Of a stretch of 64,000 bases of DNA, positions 16,873 through 26,229 are shown piece by piece. Position numbers and translations under genes: made by a program. Source of the stretch: Streptomyces sp. NBC_00654 (GTDB lineage Bacteria > Actinomycetota > Actinomycetes > Streptomycetales > Streptomycetaceae); contig NZ_JAPEOB010000001.1 of NCBI RefSeq assembly GCF_026341775.1, forward strand, positions 2,232,001 through 2,296,000, written 5' to 3'. The notes beneath the pieces are model-generated. The model made no database searches. It was given only the letters and a program-made list of their open reading frames with translations, and was not told the origin of the DNA. The stretch's first letter is position 1; the number at the start of each line of letters is the position of its first letter.

Positions 16873-17693
16873 TGCGGCTCGACGTCGTCACGATCTTCCC
16901 CGAGTACCTGGAACCGCTGAACGTGTCGCTCGTCGGCAAGGCCCGCGCCCGCGGCCGGCTCGACGTACACGTGCATGATCTGCGCGGCTGGACGCACGAC
17001 CGGCACAACACGGTGGACGACACCCCCTACGGCGGCGGACCCGGCATGGTCATGAAGACCGAGCCGTGGGGCGAGGCGCTGGACGACGCACTGGCGGACG
17101 GGTACGAGGCGGGGGCGGGCTCCCCCGTGCTCGTCGTCCCGACCCCCAGCGGCCGGCCGTTCACCCAGGAACTGGCCGTCGAGCTCGCCGAGCGGCCCTG
17201 GCTGATCTTCACCCCGGCCCGCTACGAGGGCATCGACCGCCGGGTGATGGACGAGTACGCCACCCGGATACCGGTCATCGAGGTGTCGATCGGTGACTAC
17301 GTCCTGGCCGGCGGGGAAGCGGCCGTCCTGGTCATCACGGAGGCCGTGGCCCGGCTGCTGCCCGGGGTGCTAGGGAACGCGGAGTCGCACCGCGACGACT
17401 CGTTCGCCCCCGGCGCCATGGCCAGTCTGCTGGAGGGGCCGGTCTACACCAAGCCGCCCGAGTGGCGCGGCCGGGGCATCCCGGACGTCCTGCTCAGCGG
17501 TCATCACGGCAGGATCGCGCGCTGGCGGCGGGACGAGGCCTTCGCCCGTACCGCCCTGTACCGGCCCGACCTCATCGAGCGCTGCGAGGCGAGCGGCTTC
17601 GACAAGAAGGACCGCGAGATCCTCTCGATCCTCGGCTGGTCACCGGAGCCGGGCGGCCGATTTTGGCGCAGGCCCCCGGCCGTGGAAGAATAG
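16872..17693 (+). CDS. trmD: tRNA (guanine37-N1)-methyltransferase TrmD
   Basis: TrmD methylates G37 of tRNAs reading CNN and related codons, preventing frameshifts. The 273-residue SPOUT enzyme shows [16 protein letters not shown], the conserved GGGPGMVMK, TPSGRPFTQELA, RYEGIDRRV and the trefoil-knot motif EVSIGDYVLAGGEAA. The length is normal. It follows rimM with a one-base overlap; rplS begins 129 bp later, probably from its own promoter. Confidence 0.97.
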   Translation: MRLDVVTIFPEYLEPLNVSLVGKARARGRLDVHVHDLRGWTHDRHNTVDDTPYGGGPGMVMKTEPWGEALDDALADGYEAGAGSPVLVVPTPSGRPFTQELAVELAERPWLIFTPARYEGIDRRVMDEYATRIPVIEVSIGDYVLAGGEAAVLVITEAVARLLPGVLGNAESHRDDSFAPGAMASLLEGPVYTKPPEWRGRGIPDVLLSGHHGRIARWRRDEAFARTALYRPDLIERCEASGFDKKDREILSILGWSPEPGGRFWRRPPAVEE

Positions 17694-17822
17694 GCCGCTG
17701 CTGTACGTCCGGCGTGCGCCCCTGCCACAGGGGGAATGACGCCCGCCCGACGCGATCGGCACTCCGAACTCCTTACGATCTCCCGTCGATGACCTGTGGC
17801 ATCGGCGAAGAAAGCAGACAAA

Positions 17823-18173
17823 ATGGCTTCCCTGCTCGATGGCGTCAACGCCGCCTCCCTGCGTACGGACGTTCCGTCCTTCCGCCCCGGTGACACCGTC
17901 AACGTCCACGTGCGCGTGATCGAGGGCAACCGCTCCCGTATCCAGCAGTTCAAGGGTGTTGTCATCCGCCGCCAGGGCTCGGGCGTCAGCGAGACCTTCA
18001 CGGTCCGCAAGGTCTCCTTCAGCGTCGGTGTCGAGCGCACCTTCCCGGTGCACAGCCCGATCTTCGAGAAGATCGAGCTCGTCACCCGCGGTGACGTCCG
18101 TCGCGCCAAGCTGTACTTCCTCCGTGAGCTGCGCGGCAAGGCCGCGAAGATCAAGGAGAAGCGCGACAACTGA
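17823..18173 (+). CDS. rplS: 50S ribosomal protein bL19
   Basis: The 116-residue protein carries the L19 signature [30 protein letters not shown] and the closing [23 protein letters not shown] at 17823 gives MASLLDGVN, as in other streptomycetes. An in-frame upstream start at 17796 would add nine residues without homology. It is followed 45 bp later by the first of four signal peptidase genes, with which it may be co-transcribed. Confidence 0.96.
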   Translation: MASLLDGVNAASLRTDVPSFRPGDTVNVHVRVIEGNRSRIQQFKGVVIRRQGSGVSETFTVRKVSFSVGVERTFPVHSPIFEKIELVTRGDVRRAKLYFLRELRGKAAKIKEKRDN

Positions 18174-18218
18174 GCTGACGCACCCGTCCACAGCGCGGCC
18201 GGATAAGCTTCGGCCGCG

Positions 18219-18989
18219 ATGGACACGGAAGCACAGCACACGGAGCGCGATCTCTCCTCCGGACCCGGGAACGGGCCGGAGGAGGGGTCGCGCTTCTCGC
18301 GTACCCGGGACCGTTCGGCCCCGCCGATGTCCTGGCGCCGGGCAGCCGCCCTGGGGGCCGTCTGCACCGTCGTCCTGCTGCTGTTCAGCGCGTATGTGAT
18401 CCAGCCCTTCCTGATCCCCAGCGGCTCGATGGAGCCCACCCTGCGGGTCGGGGACCGGGTGCTCGTCAACAAACTGGCGTACCGGTTCGGCTCCGGGCCG
18501 GAGCGCGGCGACGTGGTGGTGTTCGACGGGACCGGCTCCTTCGTCCAGGAGAACGCCGAGGAGAACGCCGTCGCCGGGCTGCTGCGCGGCGCGGCCGCGT
18601 CCCTGGGGCTGACCGAACCCGCCGCGACCGACTTCGTGAAGCGTGTGGTGGGCGTGGGGGGCGACCGGGTGGTCTGCTGCGACAAGCGGGGCCGGATCGA
18701 GGTGAACGGCCGGCCGCTGGACGAGCGGTATGTGCACCCCGGGGACGTGCCTTCCCAGGTGCCCTTCGACATCGTCGTGCCCATGGGCACCCTGTGGATG
18801 ATGGGCGACCACCGCGGCAGTTCGCGCGACTCCCGGGACCACCTGGGGCAGCCCGGCGGCGGCATGGTCCCCGTCGACATGGTGATCGGGCGGGTCGACT
18901 GGCTGGGCTGGCCGCTGGGGCGGCTGGGGTCACTGCCGGGCACCGACGCCTTCGCCGGGGTGCCGGAGCCTGCCGGAGCCCATGGGTAA
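18219..18989 (+). CDS. lepB: Type I signal peptidase, paralogue 1 of 4
   Basis: This enzyme removes signal peptides from exported proteins at the outer face of the membrane. It is 256 residues long, with a membrane segment around 43-60 followed by PSGSMEPTL (catalytic Ser70) and VKRVVGVGGD (general-base Lys141). It also has the GDHRGSSRDSR box. The C-terminus lacks an obvious second membrane segment. It is the first gene of a run of four signal peptidase genes, the arrangement known in Streptomyces as sipW-sipX-sipY-sipZ. It overlaps the next gene by 8 bp. Confidence 0.94.
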   Translation: MDTEAQHTERDLSSGPGNGPEEGSRFSRTRDRSAPPMSWRRAAALGAVCTVVLLLFSAYVIQPFLIPSGSMEPTLRVGDRVLVNKLAYRFGSGPERGDVVVFDGTGSFVQENAEENAVAGLLRGAAASLGLTEPAATDFVKRVVGVGGDRVVCCDKRGRIEVNGRPLDERYVHPGDVPSQVPFDIVVPMGTLWMMGDHRGSSRDSRDHLGQPGGGMVPVDMVIGRVDWLGWPLGRLGSLPGTDAFAGVPEPAGAHG

Positions 18990-20070
18990 CCGGGGGCGCG
19001 GGCGTGGCGCACCGGACCGGGGAGGCGAGCCGCCGGGCGGGAGCGCCGCGACCGGGCAGGCCGCTCCGCGCTCGCCGCGGACCCGCGCCGAGCGCCGGAG
19101 GCTCGCCCGCAAGGTCCGACGGCGGCGGCGCGGGTCGGCGGTGCGGGAGATCCCCGTGCTCATCGTGGTGGCCCTGCTGATCGCGCTGGTGCTCAAGACC
19201 TTCCTGGTGCAGGCCTTCGTGATCCCTTCGGGATCGATGGAACAGACCATCCGGATCGGCGACCGCGTGCTCGTGGACAAGCTCACCCCCTGGTTCGGGT
19301 CGAAGCCGCGGCGCGGCGATGTCGTGGTCTTCAAGGACCCCGGCGGCTGGCTGAACGCGGAGCGGGCGGACACGGACGGGAAGGACGCCCCCATCGGCGT
19401 CAAACAGGTCATGGAGCTGCTGACCTTCATCGGACTGCTGCCGTCCGACGACGAGCAGGACCTGATCAAGCGGGTCATCGCGGTCGGCGGCGACACGGTG
19501 AAGTGCTGCGGCGAGGACGGCAGGGTCAGTGTCAACGGCGTCCCTCTGGACGAGCCCTATCTGCATCCCGGCAATGAGCCATCGACTGTCCAATTCGAGG
19601 TAAAGGTTCCGGTCGGCCGGATCTTCGTGATGGGGGACCACCGGTCCAATTCCGCGGATTCGCGCTTCCACCTCGACGACGCGGGCAGAGGCACGGTGTC
19701 CGAGGACGAGGTCGTGGGACGGGCTGTCGTGATCGCCTGGCCGTTCGGGCACTGGCGCACCCTGGAGGAACGCGAGACCTTCGCCTCGGTGCCGGATGCG
19801 CGTGCCGGGGCGGCGGCGTCGCCCCGCATGTCGAATAGTGTGTCCCCCCAGGATCGATATGCGATGGTCCGGCTCCCGACCCCTGCGGAACTCCCGCTCG
19901 TTATGGGAGTGGTGGGCCTGCACCGGACCGGGCGCGGGCAGTGGCACGGATTGAGGAGTGGATGTGGGGGATTTGGCGGTCGGCGCACGATCCGGACACG
20001 ACGAACCCGAGGACCGGCCGGAGCACGCCGAGTCCTCCGGGGAGGCCGCGGCGGGCCGGGCGGAGGGTGA
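18982..20070 (+). CDS. lepB: Type I signal peptidase, paralogue 2 of 4
   Basis: The 362-residue signal peptidase has a basic, Arg-rich N-terminal extension (~50 residues), one membrane segment, PSGSMEQTI (Ser85) and LIKRVIAVGGD (Lys163), then GDHRSNSADSR. The catalytic core ends near residue 275. The remaining ~85 residues include a short hydrophobic stretch (LPLVMGVVGL) and an Arg/Gly-rich tail that reads into the next gene in a different frame. The overlap with paralogue 3 is about 107 bp, much longer than the 8-bp overlap with paralogue 1. A frameshift trimming a normal C-terminus is possible but not demonstrated. Confidence 0.9.
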   Translation: MGNRGRGRGAPDRGGEPPGGSAATGQAAPRSPRTRAERRRLARKVRRRRRGSAVREIPVLIVVALLIALVLKTFLVQAFVIPSGSMEQTIRIGDRVLVDKLTPWFGSKPRRGDVVVFKDPGGWLNAERADTDGKDAPIGVKQVMELLTFIGLLPSDDEQDLIKRVIAVGGDTVKCCGEDGRVSVNGVPLDEPYLHPGNEPSTVQFEVKVPVGRIFVMGDHRSNSADSRFHLDDAGRGTVSEDEVVGRAVVIAWPFGHWRTLEERETFASVPDARAGAAASPRMSNSVSPQDRYAMVRLPTPAELPLVMGVVGLHRTGRGQWHGLRSGCGGFGGRRTIRTRRTRGPAGARRVLRGGRGGPGGG

Positions 20071-20866
20071 CGCCGGCTCCGCGGGCAGCGGTGGCAGGAC
20101 TCCGAAGAAGCCGCGTTCCTTCTGGAAGGAACTGCCGCTGCTCATCGGTATCGCGCTCGTCCTGGCCTTGCTGATCAAGACCTTCCTGGTGCAGGCGTTC
20201 TCGATCCCCTCGGATTCCATGCAGGACACACTGCAGCGGGGTGACCGGGTGCTGGTCGACAAGCTGACCCCGTGGTTCGGCTCGGAGCCGGAGCGCGGCG
20301 AGGTCGTGGTGTTCCACGACCCGGGCGGCTGGCTGGAGGACACCGTGACACCGGAGCCCAACGCGGTGCAGAAGTTCCTCAGCTTCATCGGCCTGATGCC
20401 GTCGGCCGAGGAGAAGGACCTGATCAAGCGGGTCATCGCGGTCGGCGGCGACACGGTGGAGTGCAAGAAGAACGGGCCGGTGACGGTCAACGGGAAGGCG
20501 CTGGACGAGAAGTCGTTCATCTTCCCGGGGAACACTGCGTGCAACGACGAGCCGTTCGGGCCGATCCATGTGCCCGAGGGCCGGATCTGGGTGATGGGCG
20601 ACCACCGTCAGAACTCGCTGGACTCCCGGTACCACCAGGAGCTTCCCGGTCAGGGCACGGTCTCCACGGACGAGGTCGTCGGCCGCGCCGTCGTCGTGGC
20701 CTGGCCCATCAACCGCTGGGCGACGCTGCCGGTTCCCAACACGTTCGACCAGCCCGGTCTGAACGCGGCGGTCGCCATGGCTCCCGGAGCACTGGGCGTG
20801 GCCGGAGCGCTGCCCCTCGTGCTGTGGCGCCGCAAGAGGCTGACCAGCGCGCGTACCGCCGGGTAG
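19964..20866 (+). CDS. lepB: Type I signal peptidase, paralogue 3 of 4
   Basis: The 300-residue enzyme has a long acidic cytosolic N-terminus, a membrane segment, IPSDSMQDTL (Ser85; Asp replaces the usual Gly) and LIKRVIAVGGD (Lys155), then GDHRQNSLDSR. A C-terminal hydrophobic segment (GALGVAGALPLVLW) precedes a basic end, giving two-anchor topology. GTG at 19964 is preferred over GTG at 19958 because AGGAG ends 5 bp before it, whereas at 19958 it would abut the codon. The start lies inside the coding region of paralogue 2, so translation is probably coupled. Confidence 0.92.
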   Translation: MGDLAVGARSGHDEPEDRPEHAESSGEAAAGRAEGDAGSAGSGGRTPKKPRSFWKELPLLIGIALVLALLIKTFLVQAFSIPSDSMQDTLQRGDRVLVDKLTPWFGSEPERGEVVVFHDPGGWLEDTVTPEPNAVQKFLSFIGLMPSAEEKDLIKRVIAVGGDTVECKKNGPVTVNGKALDEKSFIFPGNTACNDEPFGPIHVPEGRIWVMGDHRQNSLDSRYHQELPGQGTVSTDEVVGRAVVVAWPINRWATLPVPNTFDQPGLNAAVAMAPGALGVAGALPLVLWRRKRLTSARTAG

Positions 20867-20916
20867 GGTGCCGACTCGGATCAGCGATTGTCGATCTCTG
20901 ATGGGGGAGCGCTGGG

Positions 20917-21684
20917 ATGAGCGGAATGGGACGTACGGGCGACGGCCGCGGCCGGCTCGGCAGTGTGCTGTCGGGCCTGGCCGTGGCCGTCGGCTGTGTG
21001 CTCTTCCTCGGCGGATTCGCCTGGGGAGCGGTGGTGTACAAGCCGTACACGGTGCCTACGGACTCGATGTCCCCGACGGTGAACGCCGGGGACCGGGTGC
21101 TCGCGGAGCGCGTGGACGGCGCCGATGTGCGGCGCGGGGACGTGGTGGTGTTCACCGATCCGGCCTGGGGCGCCGTGCCGATGGTGAAGCGGGTCGTCGG
21201 CATCGGCGGCGACAAGGTGGCCTGCTGCGACAAGGGCGGCCGGCTGACGGTCAACGGCATCCCCGTTGAGGAACCGTATCTGCGGGCGTACGACGGTTCG
21301 GCGGGCTCGGCCGCGGGCACTCCGGCCTCGCCGCAGGGCTTCACCGCCGAGGTGCCCGAGGGCCAGATCTTCCTCCTCGGGGACGAACGGGCCGGCTCCT
21401 TGGACTCCCGGGTCCACCTCGACGACCCGGGACAGGGCTCCGTCCCCCTCGGCGCGGTCGAGGCCCGGGTGGACGCGGTCGCCTGGCCGATGGACGGCAT
21501 GATCGGACGGCCGGGGTCGTTCGCGGCCCTGCCGGGCGGGGTGTCCGCCAACGGGCCGCTGAAGCTCCAGCTCGGTGCGGTCCTGGCGGGCCTGGTGCTC
21601 ATCCTGGGCGGCAGCGCGTACGGGCCGGTCGCGGCCCGCTCCGCACGCCGGAGGCAGCAGACACCGGCGGCCGCCGGTGTCTGA
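20917..21684 (+). CDS. lepB: Type I signal peptidase, paralogue 4 of 4
   Basis: This divergent 255-residue member has a membrane segment near 18-40, [10 protein letters not shown] (Ser50) and [11 protein letters not shown] (Lys91). The box that reads GDHR in the other three is [11 protein letters not shown] here. A second hydrophobic segment near 210-230 and an Arg-rich tail end the protein. The shorter core and altered box suggest a different substrate range. It is 50 bp after paralogue 3, and the NUDIX gene overlaps its end by 8 bp. Confidence 0.92.
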   Translation: MSGMGRTGDGRGRLGSVLSGLAVAVGCVLFLGGFAWGAVVYKPYTVPTDSMSPTVNAGDRVLAERVDGADVRRGDVVVFTDPAWGAVPMVKRVVGIGGDKVACCDKGGRLTVNGIPVEEPYLRAYDGSAGSAAGTPASPQGFTAEVPEGQIFLLGDERAGSLDSRVHLDDPGQGSVPLGAVEARVDAVAWPMDGMIGRPGSFAALPGGVSANGPLKLQLGAVLAGLVLILGGSAYGPVAARSARRRQQTPAAAGV

Positions 21685-22192
21685 GGAGAGTGAGGGCCCC
21701 GCGATCACGGGGAAGACCCGCAAGGTCGCGCGGGTGGTGCTGCTGGACCCCGAGGACCGCATCCTGCTGATGCACGGCTACGAGCCGGACGACCCCGCGG
21801 ACACCTGGTGGTTCACACCCGGCGGCGGCCTGGAGGGCGACGAGACCCGGGAGCAGGCCGCGCGGCGCGAGCTGGCCGAGGAGACCGGGATCACGGACAT
21901 CGAGCTGGGCCCGGTGCTCTGGCGGCGGACCTGCTCCTTCCCGTTCGACGGGCGGCGCTGGAACCAGGACGAGTGGTACTTCCTGGCCCGCACGGCGCAG
22001 ACCACCACCGACCCGCAGGGCCTCACCGACCTGGAGCGGCGCAGCGTCGCCGGTCTGAGGTGGTGGACTTCCGCCGAACTCCTCGCGGCGCGTGAGACGG
22101 TGTACCCGACCAGACTCGCCGAGCTGCTGCGCACGCTCCTCGACGAGGGTCCCCCACGTGCTCCGCTCGTTCTGGCCCCCGAAATCGTCTAA
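21677..22192 (+). CDS. NUDIX hydrolase
   Basis: The 171-residue protein has a NUDIX box running from [20 protein letters not shown] to ETGI (GX5EX7REUXEEXGU), the metal site for cleaving nucleoside diphosphate derivatives. WWFTPGGG precedes it and DEWYFLAR follows. The substrate cannot be deduced. GTG at 21677 overlaps the last signal peptidase gene by 8 bp, so it is probably the last gene of that operon. Confidence 0.85.
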   Translation: MSEESEGPAITGKTRKVARVVLLDPEDRILLMHGYEPDDPADTWWFTPGGGLEGDETREQAARRELAEETGITDIELGPVLWRRTCSFPFDGRRWNQDEWYFLARTAQTTTDPQGLTDLERRSVAGLRWWTSAELLAARETVYPTRLAELLRTLLDEGPPRAPLVLAPEIV

Positions 22193-22255
22193 TCGTCCAG
22201 GGGTGCCAGGGGCTGACGCACAATAGGGGGACGCACGGCTGAAGGGGAACATGCC

Positions 22256-22564
22256 ATGAGCGCCGAGGACCTCGAGAAGTACGAGACCGAGATGGAGCTG
22301 AAGCTCTACCGGGAGTACCGCGATGTCGTCGGTCTGTTCAAATATGTGATCGAGACCGAACGGCGCTTCTACCTCACCAACGACTACGAGATGCAGGTGC
22401 ACTCGGTCCAGGGCGAGGTTTTCTTCGAAGTATCCATGGCGGATGCCTGGGTGTGGGACATGTACCGGCCCGCCAGGTTCGTCAAGCAGGTCCGCGTGCT
22501 GACCTTCAAGGACGTCAACATCGAGGAGCTCAACAAGAGCGATCTCGAACTTCCGGGCGGCTGA
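22256..22564 (+). CDS. DUF2469 conserved actinobacterial protein
   Basis: This 102-residue protein begins [23 protein letters not shown] when read through (only part is needed for recognition). It contains [14 protein letters not shown] and ends in FKDVNIEEL. The family is strongly conserved in actinobacteria between the signal peptidase and yraN genes and has no assigned function. The high content of charged and aromatic residues and lack of membrane segments suggest a cytosolic protein. AGGGGA lies 7 bp before the ATG. Confidence 0.85.
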   Translation: MSAEDLEKYETEMELKLYREYRDVVGLFKYVIETERRFYLTNDYEMQVHSVQGEVFFEVSMADAWVWDMYRPARFVKQVRVLTFKDVNIEELNKSDLELPGG

Positions 22565-22689
22565 TCCACGGACCGGTCACCCGTATGGGTGGCCGGGATA
22601 TCCACATTCGCGGAGTTGTCCACCGAAAATCACCAAGATCCACACGTCTGGGCCGGAAGCGTCAGAGTCGGTGCCGGAGGTGGTGCCGA

Positions 22690-23049
22690 ATGAACGCACG
22701 GGGGGCACTCGGGCGGTACGGCGAGGATCTGGCGGCGCGGCTGCTGACCGAAGCCGGAATGGCGGTCCTGGAGCGCAACTGGCGCTGTCGCGCCGGAGAG
22801 ATCGACATTGTCGCCAGGGACGGTGACGCACTGGTCATCTGCGAGGTGAAGACCCGCAGGTCCGGGGTTTTCGAACACCCCATGGCGGCCGTCACACCGG
22901 TCAAGACGGACCGGCTGCGACGGCTCGCCGAGATCTGGCTGGACGGTCACGGCGGGCCGCCGGACGGCGGGGTCCGGATCGACCTGGTCGGAGTGGTCGT
23001 TCCCCGGCGCGGAGCCCCGGTCACCGAACATGTGCGCGGGGTGTCCTGA
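22690..23049 (+). CDS. yraN: YraN family endonuclease-like protein (UPF0102)
   Basis: The 119-residue protein has the UPF0102 core: [30 protein letters not shown] and CEVKTRRS, which matches the E...D...ExK active-site pattern of restriction-endonuclease-fold nucleases. The cellular role is unknown. It overlaps the next gene by one base (TGATG), forming a coupled yraN-comM-dprA unit found in many actinobacteria. ATG at 22690 has GGAGG-like sequence upstream. Confidence 0.9.
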   Translation: MNARGALGRYGEDLAARLLTEAGMAVLERNWRCRAGEIDIVARDGDALVICEVKTRRSGVFEHPMAAVTPVKTDRLRRLAEIWLDGHGGPPDGGVRIDLVGVVVPRRGAPVTEHVRGVS

Positions 23050-24671
23050 TGGGATTCGCGCGAGCGTGTTCGGTGGCGCTGGTGGGCGTCGAAGGGGTGG
23101 TGGTGGAGGTCCAGGCGGACCTGGAACCGGGCGTGGCGGCGTTCGCCCTCGTGGGACTGCCGGACAAGAGCCTGGTGGAGAGCCGCGACCGGGTCAGGGC
23201 CGCCGTGGTCAACTCCGGGGCCGAGTGGCCGCAGAAGAAACTCACGGTGGGGCTCTCCCCGGCGTCCGTGCCCAAGGGGGGTTCGGGGTTCGATCTCGCC
23301 GTGGCCTGCGCGGTGCTCGGCGCGGCCGAGCGGATCGATCCGGCCGCCATCGCCGACGTGGTGATGATCGAGGAGCTGGGGCTGGACGGCCGGGTGCGCC
23401 CGGTGCGCGGGGTGCTGCCCGCCGTGCTCGCCGCGGCCGAGGCGGGGTATCACCACGTCGTCGTTCCCGAGCAGACCGCCGGTGAGGCCGCCCTGGTGCC
23501 GGGGGTCTCGGTCCTCGGCGTACGGAGCCTGCGCCAGCTGATCGCGGTACTGGCCGATGAACCCGTCCCCGACGAGCCGGCCGACGACCAGGGCCGTCCC
23601 GACGCGATGCTGGCGGGACTGATGATGCCGGGCGCCGGGGTGGGCACCGGACTCGCCCCGCTCCGTGCGCGGGGCGAGGGCCACCGGCCCGACCTGGCGG
23701 ACGTCGCGGGGCAGGCGCGTCCCCGCAAGGCCCTTGAGGTGGCCGCGGCGGGCGGACACCATCTGCTGCTCTCCGGGCCCCCGGGGGCCGGGAAGACGAT
23801 GCTGGCCGAGCGGCTGCCGGCGATCCTGCCTCCGCTGACCCGGCAGGAATCCCTCGAAGTGACGGCGATCCATTCGGTGGCGGGAATCCTCCCACCGGGT
23901 GAACCTCTGGTCACCAGGGCGCCGTACTGCGCGCCGCACCACTCGGCGACGATGCAGTCGCTGGTCGGAGGCGGCAACGGACTGCCCAGGCCCGGAGCGG
24001 TCTCGCTGGCCCACCGGGGGGTGCTTTTCCTGGACGAGGCACCGGAGTATTCCGGCAAGGTGCTCGACGCGCTGCGCCAGCCTCTGGAGTCCGGCCATGT
24101 GGTGGTCGCGCGGGCGGCCGGGGTGGTGCGGCTGCCCGCCAGATTCCTGATGCTGCTCGCCGCGAACCCGTGTCCCTGCGGCCGGCACACGCTCAGCGGC
24201 ACGGGCTGCGAATGCCCGCCCTCCCTGGTGCGGCGCTACCAGGCGAGACTGTCCGGGCCGCTCTTGGACCGGGTGGACCTGCGGGTCGAGGTGGAGCCCG
24301 TCAGCCGTGCCGACCTGATGGGGCGAGGGGGCCTGGGCGAGTCGACGGCCGAGGTCGCCGCACGGGTACGGGAAGCCAGGGCGCGGGCCGCCGAGCGGCT
24401 GGCGGGCACGCCCTGGACCACCAACAGCGAGGTGCCGGGCCATGAGCTGCGGACCCGGCTGCTGGCGGCCCCCGGGGCACTGATGGCGGCGGAGCGGGAC
24501 ATGGAGCGCGGCACGCTCACGGCCCGTGGCCTGGACAGGGTGCTGAGAGTGGCGTGGACGGTGGCGGACCTGCGCGGCGCCGACCGCCCGGACGCCTCCG
24601 ACATCGCGGTGGCACTGGAACTGCGCACGGGCATCCAGCGCGGGGTGCCGATGGAGGTAGCGCCATCGTGA
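23049..24671 (+). CDS. comM: YifB/ComM family AAA ATPase (Mg-chelatase-like)
   Basis: The 540-residue protein has the N-terminal ComM domain (GLPDKSLVESRDRVRAAV), a P-loop GPPGAGKTMLAERL near 242, Walker B VLFLDEAPEY and the cysteine cluster NPCPCGRH...CECPPS. In naturally competent bacteria ComM is a branch-migration helicase that helps integrate single-stranded DNA. The old name 'Mg chelatase-like' is by sequence only. It is coupled to yraN upstream and overlaps dprA by four bases. Confidence 0.93.
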   Translation: MGFARACSVALVGVEGVVVEVQADLEPGVAAFALVGLPDKSLVESRDRVRAAVVNSGAEWPQKKLTVGLSPASVPKGGSGFDLAVACAVLGAAERIDPAAIADVVMIEELGLDGRVRPVRGVLPAVLAAAEAGYHHVVVPEQTAGEAALVPGVSVLGVRSLRQLIAVLADEPVPDEPADDQGRPDAMLAGLMMPGAGVGTGLAPLRARGEGHRPDLADVAGQARPRKALEVAAAGGHHLLLSGPPGAGKTMLAERLPAILPPLTRQESLEVTAIHSVAGILPPGEPLVTRAPYCAPHHSATMQSLVGGGNGLPRPGAVSLAHRGVLFLDEAPEYSGKVLDALRQPLESGHVVVARAAGVVRLPARFLMLLAANPCPCGRHTLSGTGCECPPSLVRRYQARLSGPLLDRVDLRVEVEPVSRADLMGRGGLGESTAEVAARVREARARAAERLAGTPWTTNSEVPGHELRTRLLAAPGALMAAERDMERGTLTARGLDRVLRVAWTVADLRGADRPDASDIAVALELRTGIQRGVPMEVAPS

Positions 24672-25975
24672 CGGGGCGGCCGGAGACAGCGGGACGTGCG
24701 GGGCCGGGGAGCGGCGGGCCGGGCGGCGGAAGGGGCGGCGGACCGGGCCGCGCAGGGCCCGGCGGGCCGGAAGGCGGAAGGGACGGCGGCGGGTACGGAC
24801 GTGACGGGGACGGCGGCGGGTGCACGGAGGGGGTGCGGCTGGCCAGGGCCGCGTTGACACGGATTCTGGAGCCGGGCGACGAGCGTGCCGGACGGTGGCT
24901 GCGGGAGTCGGGGCCGGTCGAGCTGGTGCGGCGGCTCACCGCCCGGGACGGCTCGGCCGGGGAACTGCCGGGCATGACCGCCGCGCGCCTGGGCGGCTAC
25001 CGTCTGCGTGCCGCGGCGGCCGAGCCCGAGCGGGACCTGGCGGCGGTGGCCGAGCTGGGAGGCCGCTTCATCTGCCCGGGTGACCGGGAGTGGCCCAGCC
25101 AGCTCGACGACCTGGGTGACGCACGGCCGGTCGGGCTCTGGGTGCGCGGGCGTCCCGACCTGCGCCTGTGGGCCCTGCGTTCGGTCGCGGTGGTCGGCGC
25201 CAGGGCCTGCACCCCGTACGGGGCCCATATGGCGGCGAGCCTCGGCGCGGGGCTGGCGGAGCGCGGCTGGGTGGTGGTGTCGGGTGCCGCGTTCGGGGTG
25301 GACGGGGCGGCCCACCGCGGGGCGCTGGCCGCGGGCGGGGCGACGATGGCGGTGCTGGCTTGCGGGGTCGACGTTGCCTATCCCCGCGGTCATGCCGAGT
25401 TGATCGCACGCATGGTGGAACAGGGGCTGGTCATCGGGGAGTTGCCGCCCTCCGGGCATCCCACCCGCAGTCGGTTCATCCTCCGCAACAGGGTGATCGC
25501 CGCACTCACCAGGGGAACGGTCGTGGTGGAGGCCGAATACCGCAGCGGTTCGCTCGTCACCGCCCGCAGTGCCCAGCGCCTCGGCCGCTACACGATGGGG
25601 GTGCCCGGCCCGGCGACCAGCGGTCTGTCCGCAGGCGTCCATGAGCTGCTGCGCGGCGAGGGCGTCCTCGTCACCGATGCGTCGGAAGTCGCCGAACTGG
25701 TGGGGGACATCGGTGACCTCGCACCGGTCGGACGCGGCCCGGTCCTGCCCCGGGACCTGCTGGACGCGGTCACCGCGAGAGTGCTGGACGCCCTCCCCTA
25801 CCACGGAATCGTCGACGTGCGTGACGTCGCCCGCGCCGCGGGAGCGTCCGCCGACGAAGCACTCGGGCGACTGTACGAACTGCACTCACTGGGGTTCGTC
25901 GAACGCGAGGGCGACGGATGGAGGTTGACCAAGGCGCCGGCATGCAACGGCGACGCGCGGCGAGGCGGTACTTGA
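24668..25975 (+). CDS. dprA: DNA-processing protein DprA
   Basis: DprA loads RecA on incoming single-stranded DNA in transformation and may support other recombination. The 435 residues include a Gly/Arg-rich N-terminal extension (~55 residues, low complexity), the helical N-domain, and the Rossmann core VVGARACTPYG, VVSGAAFGVDGAAHRGAL and RFILRNRVIAALTRGTVVVEA. A winged-helix-like C-terminal domain follows (PYHGIVDVRDVARAAGAS). GTG at 24668 overlaps comM by four bases, and a later start inside the low-complexity stretch is possible. Streptomyces is not known for natural competence, so the role here is open. Confidence 0.93.
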   Translation: MTGRPETAGRAGPGSGGPGGGRGGGPGRAGPGGPEGGRDGGGYGRDGDGGGCTEGVRLARAALTRILEPGDERAGRWLRESGPVELVRRLTARDGSAGELPGMTAARLGGYRLRAAAAEPERDLAAVAELGGRFICPGDREWPSQLDDLGDARPVGLWVRGRPDLRLWALRSVAVVGARACTPYGAHMAASLGAGLAERGWVVVSGAAFGVDGAAHRGALAAGGATMAVLACGVDVAYPRGHAELIARMVEQGLVIGELPPSGHPTRSRFILRNRVIAALTRGTVVVEAEYRSGSLVTARSAQRLGRYTMGVPGPATSGLSAGVHELLRGEGVLVTDASEVAELVGDIGDLAPVGRGPVLPRDLLDAVTARVLDALPYHGIVDVRDVARAAGASADEALGRLYELHSLGFVEREGDGWRLTKAPACNGDARRGGT

Positions 25976-26229
25976 CCTGGAGCATTCGGGTGAAAAGGTA
26001 ATGCCGATGATCTCGGCAGTTAATTCAGCGGCGCCTCCGGGGCCGGTGCGCGCGGCGACGGTCCCGGCCGTCGGCCGTGTCCGGCGGCAGAATCGCCGGT
26101 GCGAAATCGCACAGCGTCGAACCCGTATCCTGCGCGCACTGCGACGCTCCAGTCACGCTACGCTCACAAGGATTCCGCCCCAGACAAACGTCCCCCAGCA
26201 CTTCACAGCAGAACGGCTCAAGGCACCAC

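Noticed and set aside
25976..26229. Sigma-type promoter for whiG
   Set aside because: TTGACC and TAATGC hexamers are spaced too far apart (21 bp) and other pairs were no better, so no site is claimed.
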